Shown here piece by piece: positions 10,276 to 20,600 of a DNA stretch of 64,000 nt. This DNA is from Macrostomum hystrix (Eukaryota > Platyhelminthes > Macrostomidae), in NCBI GenBank assembly GCA_950097015.1, contig CATNEN010000001.1, forward strand, positions 9,357,001-9,421,000. Direction: 5' to 3'. The notes beneath the pieces were generated by a model. That model was not told the DNA's origin, made no database searches, and saw nothing but the letters and a program-made list of their open reading frames with translations. Positions within the stretch are counted from its first letter, which is position 1. Each line of letters begins with the position of its first letter. The position numbers were made by a program, and so were the translations under genes.

Positions 10276-11103
10276 ATGGCCTACTCAAATGCACTTATGC
10301 CGCCAAAGTTTAGTGGCACAGACGACACTGACGTGCGAAGATGGCTGCGTATGTTTGAGGAATTCAGCCAGGATGCAAAGTGGGACGACGAAACATCGGC
10401 GTCAAAAGTCAAACTGTTGCTCACTGGAGAGGCGCAACTGATCGTCTGGGATCTCGAGCCGACGAAGCAGAAGAGCTACAAAGAAATTGAAACCGCGCTT
10501 ACAAAATTTTATGGTGGCGAGTCTGACAGCTTCAAGGCCATGAACACATTCCACGCAAGGAAGCGCGGAGAGAACGAGACGCTACGCGAGCTGTGCTTTA
10601 ACCTGAGGCTGCTTCATCAGAAAGCCAGGCCGAACGATTCAACACAGCAGCGAGATCGGGACGTGCGTTTCAAGCTTCTGCACCTGCTCAATCCTGACAT
10701 CCGCGACAGCCTTTTAAAGGCAGAGGACGCGGAGACTTGCAGCCTGGAGTCTATGCTGCAGCGAGCAGCCCGACAGGAAGGTCTGGTAGGGCGACCATCA
10801 GTTACAGCAGTCAAGGCTGTTGGCGCCACTACTACGGAAATTCATGCGACATCTGACCGCCTCGATCGGCTGGAGCGGTGCATGGAGGAGCTCATCGCCA
10901 GGGTCAGCGTGCAGCCAGGCAGCGATCCTCGGCGACGCCGGCAGCAACGAGCAGGCGCCTGCTTCAGCTGCGGTCAGCCCGGGCACCTGGCAGCTCATTG
11001 TCGCCAGCGCGAGAAGAAGCTGGGCCCAATCATCTGTCACAAATGCTCAGGGAAGGGGCACAAAGCCTCCGTCTGCCCATCCAAGGCCCAGGGAAACTTC
11101 TAA
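10276..11103 (+). CDS. gag: Gag polyprotein of Gypsy element
   Basis: The ATG at 10,276 (MAYSNALMPPKFSGTDD) is the first after the LTR and primer site; an in-frame ATG at 10,150 lies inside the LTR and is less likely to be used. The product is 275 aa. The middle is a retrotransposon gag capsid-like region (WLRMFEEFSQDAKWDD, KLLLTGEAQLIVWDLEP). The C-terminus has two CCHC zinc knuckles, CFSCGQPGHLAAHC and CHKCSGKGHKASVC, for RNA binding. The stop at 11,101 follows directly on the slippery heptamer used to enter pol. Confidence 0.93.
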   Translation: MAYSNALMPPKFSGTDDTDVRRWLRMFEEFSQDAKWDDETSASKVKLLLTGEAQLIVWDLEPTKQKSYKEIETALTKFYGGESDSFKAMNTFHARKRGENETLRELCFNLRLLHQKARPNDSTQQRDRDVRFKLLHLLNPDIRDSLLKAEDAETCSLESMLQRAARQEGLVGRPSVTAVKAVGATTTEIHATSDRLDRLERCMEELIARVSVQPGSDPRRRRQQRAGACFSCGQPGHLAAHCRQREKKLGPIICHKCSGKGHKASVCPSKAQGNF

Positions 11104-11139
11104 GGGTTGGTGCGACGGGTGCGGGACCCATACCAACCC
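11091..11139 (+). promoter_or_regulatory. -1 ribosomal frameshift signal (slippery site plus stem-loop)
   Basis: GGGAAAC at 11,091-11,097 lies in gag phase as G GGA AAC, the canonical X XXY YYZ heptamer. After a 6-nt spacer, GGGTTGGT (11,104-11,111) pairs perfectly with ACCAACCC (11,132-11,139), and an inner GGGT (11,117-11,120) pairs with ACCC (11,126-11,129). A -1 slip enters the long pol frame exactly. This is read directly from the sequence; efficiency is not known. Confidence 0.88.
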
Positions 11140-14100
11140 ACAGGAGCTATCCCGTTCTGCATGCTATTTTTATTCCTGGCCTAGCGAATGGCATGCCGTG
11201 CCGGTGGCTGCTGGACACCGGAGCGCAGACATCTCTTATCAGCGACATCGCCGTGAGATCGCTTGGGGTCAGCAACGACCTGAAACCAGCAGAGGTTAAA
11301 CCGGTATCGGTGGATGGCACCACCCTCGAGCTGCTGGGCAGTACAAGCCTGTCGGTGCGACTGGGCAAGCAGCTGACCAGCCATCTCGAAGTGCTGGTGG
11401 TGAAAGGAATTCGGCCTGACTTCATCCTTGGAATGGACTTCATCAGCAGGATGGCTTCATCGCAATTTAGCATCGACCAGAAGGCACAGACGGTTACCTT
11501 TGACAAGGCTTCCGTCCCGTTCAGCAGCACCGAGTCTGAACGAGGAGCGTCGTCGTCCTGCTGCATGGTTCCCACGGTGCTCATCGCCCGAGTTCAAGAC
11601 GCTGTAGTCGTGCCCCCGAGAGCGACGAAGGTTGTCAAGGTGGCAATCGAAACAAAGCAGGCCCAGGGCATTTTCGAACCTTCCCAGGAGTTCGTTGACA
11701 AAACTGGAGTGCTGCCCTGCCGAGTGTTCGCAGTGTCTTCGAACGATGGAAGAATCCCAGTGCGGGTGTGCAATCTGGGATGCACTCCAGTCACGCTGTA
11801 CTCCAACCAGAACATCGGAACCTTCGAGAGCGCCGATATCGTCGAGGAGGACGAGGACTTGCACGACTGGCGAGGCCCTGCGGACCAATTCAACATCAAC
11901 CCGGATCTGCCAGCAGTCGACGGCGACCGACTAAAGGCTCTGCTGGCACATTTCGCCGATGTTGTCTCGGCACACGAATTCGACGTAGGGACGAGTGGTG
12001 CTGCACAACACAAGATCGAGCTGGAAGACTGCGCACATCCGATTCGTCAGCGACCCCGTCGTGTGCCGCACGCCTTCAGGAAGCAAGTGGACGAGAAGCT
12101 TGCTCAAATGCAAAAACATGGCGTCATCGAGCCGTCTTCAAGCCCATGGGCCAGCAATCTCATGATCGTCAGGAAGAAGAACAATGACATCCGAGTCTGC
12201 GTAGACTGGCGAGCGCTAAACAGACTCACTGTCAAGGATGCTCACCCGCTGCCGCACTTGCACCAGGCACTCGACTCTCTGGCTGGCTGCACCTGGTTTT
12301 CTACCATCGACATGCGACAAGGCTTCCTCCAGGTGGAAGTCAGGGAGGAGGACCGGCCGTTAACTGCTTTCTACACTCCGAGCGGCTTGATGCAGTTCAG
12401 GAAAATGGGATTTGGCATGTGCAATGCGCCAGCAACCTATCAGCGCATGATGGAACTCATTATGACAGGGCTCAGCTGGGAGGAGGTCATCGCCTATATC
12501 GACGATCTCATCATCTTCAACAAGGACTTCGGAAGTCATCTCCAGTCGTTGTCCAATGTTCTTCAGCGTCTGCGGTCCGCCAAACTGAAGCTGAACCCTG
12601 GCAAGAGCTTCTTCGCCTATCGGAAGGTCACCTACCTGGGCCACGAGGTTTCCGAGAGCGGCATCGCACCGTCGGCAGAGAAGGTCGAGGCGATCAGACA
12701 GATGCCAGACCCGCGGTCGGACCAGGACGTCCGGCGCATCCTCGGCATGCTGAGCTTCTACCGCCGGTTTGTGCCCAACTTCTCCGACATCGCCAAGCCG
12801 CTGCACCATCTGGCACAGAAAAGCGCTGGGGGTTTCGCATGGACAGACGAGCATGCGGCAGCACTAGCCAAGCTGAAGGATGCTCTTACCCAGGCTCCCG
12901 TGCTCCAGCTGCCAGACTTCAATCGACCCGTTACCATCAGCTGTGACAGCAGTGCCGTCGCTTTGGGTGCGGTGCTCAGCCAGGAGCGAGACGGCGAGGA
13001 TCTGCCGGTGGCCTATGCCTCCAGAACGCTGAGCAAGGCCGAGCGCAACTACAGCACCACGGACCGAGAGCTCCTGGCCGTGGTATGGAGTCTCAAGCAG
13101 TTTCGAATGTACCTGAGTAATAGCAGCCGTATCCAGGTGTTCACCGACCAAAAGCCGATCATCGGACTGCTGAACACCAAGGAGCCTGCGGGACGGTTGG
13201 CGCGCTGGCTGCAGCTCATCCAGGAGTTTCCGCTGGAGATCCTTTACCGGCCTGGCAAGGAGAACATCGTGCCGGACGCTCTCAGCCGAGTAGCCGCGGT
13301 GCAATTTAAGACCGCCAACCTGCCGGAAGAGCAAGACCTGGACCAGATTCTACACGCGGCACGTCAGGCGATGCTACAGCCCGACTTCCAGGTCCCTGCT
13401 GCTGTGAGTTCGGCGGTTCACAGACTGATGCCTGGCCTGTCGATGTCACCGGCCGGCGCGCTGCTTCACAACGGGCTGCCAGTGATTCCTCAGCACATGC
13501 GTGCGGAGCTGCTGCAACAGGCGCATGACCTGCCTAGCGCCGGGCATCTCGGACAACGTCGAGTTCTGCGAGCGCTGCAAGCTCGCGCCTGGTGGCCGGA
13601 AATGCGCGAAGACGTACGAGACTGGGTGCGCAGCTGTACGGTCTGCCAGCGCCGGAAGGGAGCGCCGAAGAGAGCCCGTGCCGAGCTCGTGCGGCAGCCG
13701 TTGCCTGCCCGACCATGGTCAATCGTGCAGCTTGACATTAAGGGACCCTTGCCGGCCACCGCGTCTGGTAAGCGCTACATTCTGTGCTTTGTTGACACCT
13801 TCTCAAAGTGGGTTGAAACGGCAGTCCTTAGCCAGATCGACGCCAAGACGGTGGCTGAGGCCCTGGTGACTGCCGTGGTACTGCGACACGGTGTTCCGGA
13901 AGTCGTGCACTCGGACCAGGGTCGGCAGTTCGAGGCCGAGCTGTTCAAGGAGACTTGCGCGCTGCTGGGCACAGAGAAGTCGAGGACATCACCGTTTCAT
14001 CCCAGTGGCAACGGCAACGTCGAGAGGTTCAACCGAACGTTAGGCAACATGCTGTCAGCTTTCTGCGCAGCGAACCAGACCAGCTGGGACATTCTGCTAC

Positions 14101-14771
14101 CCTACGTTGTGTGGGGTTACAACAGCTCGGCGCACAGCTCTACGGGCGAGTCGCCCTTCAAGGTTCTGCGGGGCATGGAGCCGCGACAGCCCGCAGACCT
14201 GCTGCTCGGTGTCCAAGGGCAACAGGACCTGCCGAGGAGCTGCGAGGACCTCCAGGCAAGAATCCGACGCGGCTTTCAGGTGGTCCGAGCGAATCTGCAA
14301 TCAGCTCAAAGCTCTCAGCACGCGTTTTACAACCGAGGCGCCGAGACTGTCGAGTTTAAGGTCGGGGACCTGGTGATGCTGACGAACCAGGCGATGAAGC
14401 GCGGCCAGTGTAAGTCACTATCGAACAGGTGGTCCGGCCCGTACACCATCATCAAGAAGGTCGGCCCCGTGAACTACCGAGTGCGCTCCGAGAACGGCAG
14501 GCGTAAATTATTGGTGCACCATGATCGAATGAAGCCGTTCGTCAGCCGAACTGACAACGCAGCGACCCAGCCGGCGGCGCAGCCGGCGACCCAGCCGGCG
14601 AGCCAGCCGGCGGCCCTTCCAGCAGCCGCTGACGCGAGCCACGACCCGGAGCTGGACGGCCCTGGCACCTGGGAGTTGCTGCGCGAGCCCGCGGCTGGCG
14701 AGTGTCAGGGAGGGCCCCGTCGCTCAGGAAGGCAGCGGCGACCTCCTGACTATTTCAGAGCGTCTTGGTAG
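11097..14771 (+). CDS. pol: Pol polyprotein of Gypsy element (PR-RT-RH-IN)
   Basis: This frame is -1 to gag; it is already open from 10,878 and overlaps gag. Domains in order are: an aspartic protease (LLDTGAQTSLIS, near 11,208-11,243); a reverse transcriptase with YIDDLIIF (near 12,493-12,516); an RNase H region (SCDSSAVALGAVLSQE, TTDRELLAVVWSLKQF); an integrase with an HHCC finger (HDLPSAGHLGQRR, CTVCQRRKG) and D-D-E residues in QLDIKG, HSDQGRQF and NGNVERFNR; and a C-terminal segment GPYTIIKKVGPVNYRV. The tail holds a short QPAxQPA repeat. This domain order (integrase after RNase H) is that of Ty3/Gypsy. All motifs are intact, so the element may be active. Confidence 0.96.
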   Translation, partial: LLRVGATGAGPIPTHRSYPVLHAIFIPGLANGMPCRWLLDTGAQTSLISDIAVRSLGVSNDLKPAEVKPVSVDGTTLELLGSTSLSVRLGKQLTSHLEVLVVKGIRPDFILGMDFISRMASSQFSIDQKAQTVTFDKASVPFSSTESERGASSSCCMVPTVLIARVQDAVVVPPRATKVVKVAIETKQAQGIFEPSQEFVDKTGVLPCRVFAVSSNDGRIPVRVCNLGCTPVTLYSNQNIGTFESADIVEEDEDLHDWRGPADQFNINPDLPAVDGDRLKALLAHFADVVSAHEFDVGTSGAAQHKIELEDCAHPIRQRPRRVPHAFRKQVDEKLAQMQKHGVIEPSSSPWASNLMIVRKKNNDIRVCVDWRALNRLTVKDAHPLPHLHQALDSLAGCTWFSTIDMRQGFLQVEVREEDRPLTAFYTPSGLMQFRKMGFGMCNAPATYQRMMELIMTGLSWEEVIAYIDDLIIFNKDFGSHLQSLSNVLQRLRSAKLKLNPGKSFFAYRKVTYLGHEVSESGIAPSAEKVEAIRQMPDPRSDQDVRRILGMLSFYRRFVPNFSDIAKPLHHLAQKSAGGFAWTDEHAAALAKLKDALTQAPVLQLPDFNRPVTISCDSSAVALGAVLSQERDGEDLPVAYASRTLSKAERNYSTTDRELLAVVWSLKQFRMYLSNSSRIQVFTDQKPIIGLLNTKEPAGRLARWLQLIQEFPLEILYRPGKENIVPDALSRVAAVQFKTANLPEEQDLDQILHAARQAMLQPDFQVPAAVSSAVHRLMPGLSMSPAGALLHNGLPVIPQHMRAELLQQAHDLPSAGHLGQRRVLRALQARAWWPEMREDVRDWVRSCTVCQRRKGAPKRARAELVRQPLPARPWSIVQLDIKGPLPATASGKRYILCFVDTFSKWVETAVLSQIDAKTVAEALVTAVVLRHGVPEVVHSDQGRQFEAELFKETCALLGTEKSRTSPFHPSGNGNVERFNRTLGNMLSAFCAANQTSWDILLPYVVWGYNSSAHSSTGESPFKVLRGMEPRQPADLLLGVQGQQDLPRSCEDLQARIRRGFQVVRANLQSAQSSQHAFYNRGAETVEFKVGDLVMLTNQAMKRGQCKSLSNRWSGPYTIIKKVGPVNYRVRSENGRRKLLVHHDRMKPFVSRTDNAATQPAAQPATQPASQPAALPAAADASHDPELDGPGTWELLREPAAGECQGGPRRSGRQRRPPDYFRASW

Positions 14772-14902
14772 CCAATTTAGGTACTGTGTGACAGGGACTG
14801 TAGTTTTTGGACTATTTTTGTTATGCATTTTGAATTTTTTTTCGTTGTGTTTTATTGCCTTTTTTTGTTGCTTCCCCTTGCGCTTTTCTTGGGGGAGAGT
14901 AA

Positions 14903-15120
14903 TGTGGGGTTCCTGCGTGGTGTGTTGTGCGTTGGCTCGTCTTGTCTGATTGGTCTAAATGTACATGGCGTCGGCCTTTCACCCGCTTGGGGGTGGGGCT
15001 GGCTTTAGCCTATTTTATTATTCATCGTGCTCATCACTGCCCTGCTCGTATATATTGAATCGTTATGCCAAATAAACTCGTGCGTACTTTCTGACAATCT
15101 AAATTTCGCCGGCTCTTACA
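14903..15120 (+). repeat. Right LTR
   Basis: 218 bp, identical by eye to the left LTR, with TATA-like at 15,049 and AATAAA at 15,071-15,076. Followed by the AAGT duplication. Confidence 0.95.
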
Positions 15121-15915
15121 AAGTCATCCAATATCTCTTGAAGTTATCCGATATCTCCTGAAGTCATTCAGTATCTCCATCTCCTGAAGGCATCCAATAT
15201 CTCCTGAAGTCATTCACTATCTCCTGAAGTCATTCAATACCTCCTGAAGTCATCCAATATCTCTTGAAGTCATTCACTATCTCCTGAAGTCATTCAATAC
15301 CTCCTGAAGTCATCCAATATCTACTGAAGTCGTCCAATATCTCCTGAAGTCATCCAATATCTCCTAAAGTCATACAATATCTACTGAAGTCATCCAGTAT
15401 CTCCTGAAGTCATTCACTATCTCCTGAAGTCATTCAATAACTCCTGAAGTCATTCAATAACTCCTGAAGTCATCCAATATCTCTTGAAGTCATTCAGTAT
15501 CTCCTGAAGTCAGTATCTTCTGAAGTCATTCACTATCTCCTGAAGTCATCCAATATCTCCTGAAGTCATCTAATTTCTTCTAAAGTCATCCAATATCTTC
15601 TAAAGCCATTAAATAACTCCTGAAGTCATTCAGTATCTCCTGAAGTCATTTACTATTTCCTGAAGTCATTAAGTATCTCCTAAAGTCATCCAATATCTCT
15701 TGAAGTCATTCACTATCTCCTGAAGTCAGTATTTTCTTAAGTCATTCACTATCTCCTGAAGTCATTCAGTATATCCTGAAGGCATCCAGTATCTCCTGAA
15801 GTCAGTATCTTCTGAAGTCATTCACTATCTCCTCCTCACTACCTCCTGAAGGCATCCAGTATCTCCTGAAGGCATCCAGTATCTCCTGAAGGCATCCAGT
15901 ATCTCCTGAACTGAT
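15121..15915. repeat. 20-bp minisatellite, right part
   Basis: About 40 degenerate copies of TATCTCCTGAAGTCATTCAC, with variants GTCATCCAATATC and GGCATCCAGTATC. It is the continuation of the array at 9,890-10,025. Confidence 0.9.
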
Positions 15916-16853
15916 TCACAATTACATAACTCATAACTAATTGTAGTTCTAATTGAGCTTAAGCGAACTGTTGCGAGAGGTACGGAGTTCGTATCTCAAC
16001 CCAATTTCTGGGTTAGAAATGTTGATAGTTGTGACGATCATGTGACAGTGTACACTTCTTGTAATTAGTTTATAATTTGCAAATAAAGTAACAAACAACA
16101 CTTCGAAATTTGGATTCCTTAAATGAGTCCAAGAAAAAGTAATGCAAAGAGATCGAATTTATTTCACTTAGGAGAATAAAAATTGAAATCACTAAAGCAA
16201 ACCTTTCTAAGTTACTTAAGGCCAGCACAGATAGTTAAATACTAAAATGATAGAAAGAAAAATTGTGTTTCGAATTTTACTGAGTAGTAGGTAAAACATT
16301 TTTTCACTTTTCTAATTTTAGTGCACTGGGAAGCTATAAAATAGCTGATTTTTAACAAACTTGACGAAGCGTATTGTTTGAATTGATAATAGAAAAAACA
16401 CCGAATAAAACAAAGACTTAAAACAGAAAAACACTCAGTGGCAGCTGAAATGGGCAGAGAAAAATGGTAAGGAGTAAAATTAAAAAACAGATAAAACAAA
16501 ATGATATACTGCATACAGAAAAATAGGATAACTTCTCATATATGCAAACTGCAACCTTAAAGCTTACCTTTTTCATTGAGATCATTCAGGATAAATTAAT
16601 AAAAAATAGAGATTGCCATTTAATAAAAATAGACGTTTAAATGACCAAACAACTACTGGCCTAATCGCGAGTTTTAACTAATTAGAAAGTTACAACGATT
16701 AGCGCATTCTGATTTTACTACTTATAACGGGCAACACACTAAGTAGTATAGTAGCGCTTTTTAAGTGCCAAATATTTTTCAACCCTCAACTAGTTTTTTA
16801 TTAGAAAAAAGAGCGATTTTGTACTCAATTGAAATCAGTGAGACTCTGCGATA
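15916..16853. other. AT-rich intergenic sequence
   Basis: No ORF or array that I recognise. It ends with ATTGAAATCAG, an acceptor-like site 15 bp before the small ORF at 16,854. Confidence 0.35.
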
Positions 16854-17027
16854 ATGGCGGATTCCAAATCACCGCCAGCGTCTGGTGCCGCTTTGTCGGA
16901 CACTTTCGATTCGTTCAGCATAGCTGGGACGTCGTTTGGTTTGACCGCAACGATTGGCTTGATAATAGCCGGTGTCAGAATCATTGTGGGGCTTGCAGCT
17001 GGAAGACAATTTGCATGTCAGTTGTGA
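16854..17027 (+). CDS. Small predicted membrane protein (57 aa)
   Basis: The ATG at 16,854 opens a 57-codon frame (MADSKSPPASGAALSDTFDS...) closing with TGA at 17,025. The N-terminal ~27 residues are polar and Ser-rich. Residues 28-48 (GLTATIGLIIAGVRIIVGLA) form one transmembrane-like helix. Base composition rises sharply in GC compared with the AT-rich upstream kilobase, as in the coding exons here. An acceptor-like ATTGAAATCAG lies 15 bp upstream, as for other genes in the window. I do not recognise the family. It could instead be a first exon (GTGAGA follows near the end). It points toward the - strand TTD14-like gene, with a minisatellite between. Confidence 0.45.
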   Translation: MADSKSPPASGAALSDTFDSFSIAGTSFGLTATIGLIIAGVRIIVGLAAGRQFACQL

Positions 17028-17035
17028 GAGGCGAA

Positions 17036-17660
17036 CTCATCTCTCATCTCTCTTCTGTCTCATCTCTCCCGTGTCTCATCTCTCTTATGTCTCATCTCTC
17101 CCGTGTCTCATCTCTCCCGTATCTCATCTCTCCCGTGTCTCATCTCTCCTATGTCTCATCTCTCCCTTGTCTCATCTCTCTTATGTCTCATCTCTCCCGT
17201 GTCTCATCTCTCCCGTATCTCATCTCTCCCGTGTCTCATCTCTCCCTTGTCTCATCTCTCCCTTATATTATCTCTCCCTTGTCTCATCTCTCCCTTGTCT
17301 CATCTCTCCCGTGTCTCATCTCTCCCTTGTCTCATCTCTCCCGTGTCTCATCTCTCCCGTGTCTCATCTCTCCCTTTTCTCATCTCTCCCGTGTCTCATC
17401 TCTCCCTTTTCTCATCTCTCCCTTGTCTCATCTCTCCCGTGTCTCATCTCTCCTATGTCTCATCTCTCCTGTGTCTCATCTCTCCCTTGTCTCATCTCTC
17501 CCTTGTCTCATCTCTCCCGTATCTCATCTATCCTGTGTCTCATCTCCCCCGTGTCTTATCTCATCCCGCATCTCCTGCATCTAATCTCTCCAATGTTTCC
17601 GCTCTCCCGTGTCTCATGTTTTCTATGTCTCATCTCTACCACGTCTCGCCTATCTCAAAT
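17036..17660. repeat. 16-bp minisatellite (CTCATCTCTCCCGTGT)
   Basis: About 38 copies, mostly CCGTG with CTTGT and TATGT variants. It is the reverse complement of the array at 45.2-46.3 kb. It fills the space between the small ORF and the TTD14-like stop codon. Long ORFs in three frames here are products of the repeat. Confidence 0.95.
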
Positions 17661-17668
17661 CTAGTCGG

Positions 17669-20600
17669 TTAATCTACAATTGATCGAAAAAAAAACTTGC
17701 AAGCAAAGCAGAACCAACCAGTATTAGCCGCAGCCGGAGCAGAGCAGCCAGTCTCGCAGTCGTGTGAATCAATCTGTCGCAGCATATTGGCATTGTTGTT
17801 ACCCTCCTGTACGGGAGTGGCCAGATTAAACAGTCGATACCTGGGCTCACCAGACACTTCGCGTTGAATAGTTAGGAAAGGCGGAAAGCTCAATTCTTCG
17901 GGCGCCTTGGCCGAAAAGGTCTCCAGCAGAATAAGTCCGCTGGCAGCTGGAGGGCATCGGTCTCTATCGAACGAGTCCAACTGATAATAATGATCGTTCC
18001 ATAGGAAAGTGCAGCGGCTCTTGTAGATGGCTAGATGGTCGCGACTAGCTTGCGTGTGCAGCAACAGCTGATAGGTTTGACGGCTCAACGGACGTTTAGT
18101 CTCAACAATCTGCTGCTTACCGTCTGCGGTATTGCTACGATAGCGAGTGGTGTGGACGTAGGTGAAGTCCTGGTCAGTGCTCTGGCGGCTGCGAATGCGC
18201 GAGTGCTCGGAGCAGGAGATCGAACCGGCTAGGAAGCGGTTCTCAACGTGGAATTTGTGCATCTTGATCTGCAAGGGACGTTGCGGTGGCAGTGACGTAG
18301 TTCGGGAGTGACGTAGTTTGGGAGTGACGCAGTTTGGGAGTGACGTAGTTTGGGAGTGACGTAGTTTGGGAGTGACGCAGTTTGGGAGTGACGTAGTTTG
18401 GGAGTGACGTAGTTTGGGAGTGACGTAGTTTGGGAGTGACGTAGTTTGGGAGTGACGTAGTTTGGGAGTGACGTAGTTTGGGAGTGACGCAGTTTGGGAG
18501 TGACGTAGTTTGGGAGTGACGTAGTTTGGGAGTGACGTAGTTTGGGAGTGACGTAGTTTGGGAGTGACGTAGTTTGGGAGTGACGTAGTTTGGGAGTGAC
18601 GTAGTTTGGGAGTGACGCAGTTTGGGAGTGACGTAGTTTGGGAGTGACGCAGTTTGGGAGTGACGTAGTTTGGGAGTGACGTAGTTTGGGAGTGACGTAG
18701 TTTGGGAGTGACGTAGTTTGGGAGTGACGTAGTTTGGGAGTGACGTAGTTTGGGAGTGACGCAGTTTGGGAGTGACGCAGTTTGAAAGTGACGCAGTTTG
18801 GGAGTGACATAGTTTAAGAGTGAAGTAGCTTGGAGTGACGTTGTTTAGCAGTGACGTTGCTTGGAGTGACATTTTAGGAGTGAAGTAGCTTGGAGCGACA
18901 TTTTAGGAGTGAAGTAGCTTGGAGTGACATAGTTTAGGAGTGACGTAGCTTGGAGTGACATGGTTTAGGAGTGACGTAGCTTCTAGCAACATAGTTGAGG
19001 ATTTCAGGCCAGGTACTAACATTCTCCAGGCAAGGATGGTTCCAGTCGATCTCTCCAACCAGGAAGCGCAGTTTTCTAGACTTGAACGACAGCCGGTCGG
19101 AGGCGTCGATGCCGATCCGGTCGCAGATGCACTGCATCATGCGCCTCAGCTTGTCCTCGAAGTCGGTGGAATTATCGATGACGTCATAGTAGGGATGGCC
19201 GACCCAGGCGTTGGCAACTTGTTCGTCGATTTGAATGGCGTTATCGATCGATTCGTGACGGGTAGCGTGGCCGGAAACGCTGTAGTACTGAGAGGCTCCC
19301 TTAGCAACGCTGACCATGTGGATTACCTGGACGGTCGAATGGGATCGATTACTAACTAGAAATAGGTAAATTTTAGCTAAAAGCAGAGAAAGGTTAACAA
19401 AAAACTAATGAGGATTAAGTAGAATCAGGTGAGGATTAGCTAGAATCAGGTGAGGATTAACTAGAATCAGGTGAGGATTAACTAGAACCAGGTGAGGATA
19501 AGCTATAGACTCAGGTGAGGATTAACTAGAATCAGGTGAGGATTAACTAGAATCAGGTGAGGATTAACTAGAATCAGGTGAGGATTAACTAGAATCAGGT
19601 GAGGATTAACTAGAACCAGGTGAGGATAAGCTATAGACTCAGGTGAGGATTAACTAGAATCAGGTGAGGATTAACTAGAATCAGGTGAGGATTAACTAGA
19701 ATCAGATGAGGATTAACTAGAATCAGGTGAGGATTAACTAGAATCAGGTGAGGATTAACTAGAATCAGATGAGGATTAACTAGAATCAGGTGAGGATTAA
19801 CTAGAATCAGATGAGGATTAGCTAGAATCAGGTGAGGATTAACTAGAATCAGATGAGGATTAGCTAGAATCAGGTGAGGATTAGGAAAAAATCTATGAGA
19901 AGCAATTGCCAACCTGATTGTATCGCTTATCCCTTAGTTCAGTCTCCTTCCAGCCTTCCTCTTCGCGAGCTCTATCCCACTGTCCTGGCAGCATGTAGGC
20001 TGTGGAGTCCATAACTCCACGATCGCAGACAATCATGACCCGATCGTTACTATCGGCGATGGCCAAATCGTCGAAGGTTTTTTCGACTTGCATCATGCCA
20101 AAGATGAGATTCTTCTGAAACTGATAGATAGTCTCCTCGTTTAGCTCCGTGAACACCATGCCGCCGCTGAAATGGAGACAAATCATAGTTTGTCATTTTT
20201 AAAAGGCAGTGCCAATTTTCACGATACTCTACTATAAAATGGCTGGTAAGTAGTAAGTAACGAAGCCGCAGGATTTTATTAGGAAAAAACATAAAGGTAG
20301 CTTGGAGTGAAATAGTTTAAGAATGACGTAGCTTGGAGTGACGTATCTAGGAGTGAGAGTTTGGGAGTGACGTTGCTTGGAGTAAAATAGTTTGGGAGTG
20401 ACGTTGCTTGGAGTGAAATAGTTTGGAAGTGACGTAGCTTGGAGTGAAATAGTTTGGGAGTGACGTTGCTTGGAGTGAAATAGTTTGGGAGTGACGTAGC
20501 TTGGAGTGAAATAGTTTGGGAGTGACGTTGCTTGGAGCGACATAGTTGAAGAGTGACGTAGCTTGGAGTGACATAGTTTAGGAGTGACGTAGCTTGGAGT

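Larger units (their letters stand above)
10026..15120 (+). mobile_element. Complete Ty3/Gypsy LTR retrotransposon
   Basis: The element is 5,095 bp with two 218-bp LTRs that I read as identical, beginning TGTGGGGTT and ending CTCTTACA (TG...CA). AAGT flanks both sides (10,022-10,025 and 15,121-15,124) as a 4-bp target duplication. A primer-binding-like TGGTGGCAGCGAGC follows the left LTR, and a purine-rich CTTGGGGGAGAGTAA precedes the right LTR. Gag and pol are uninterrupted; no env ORF follows pol. Identical LTRs and open frames point to a recent insertion, into a minisatellite. Confidence 0.97.

Noticed and set aside
16972-17672. ORFs of 189-251 codons in three + frames
   Set aside because: They are translations of the 16-bp minisatellite and cycle one peptide.
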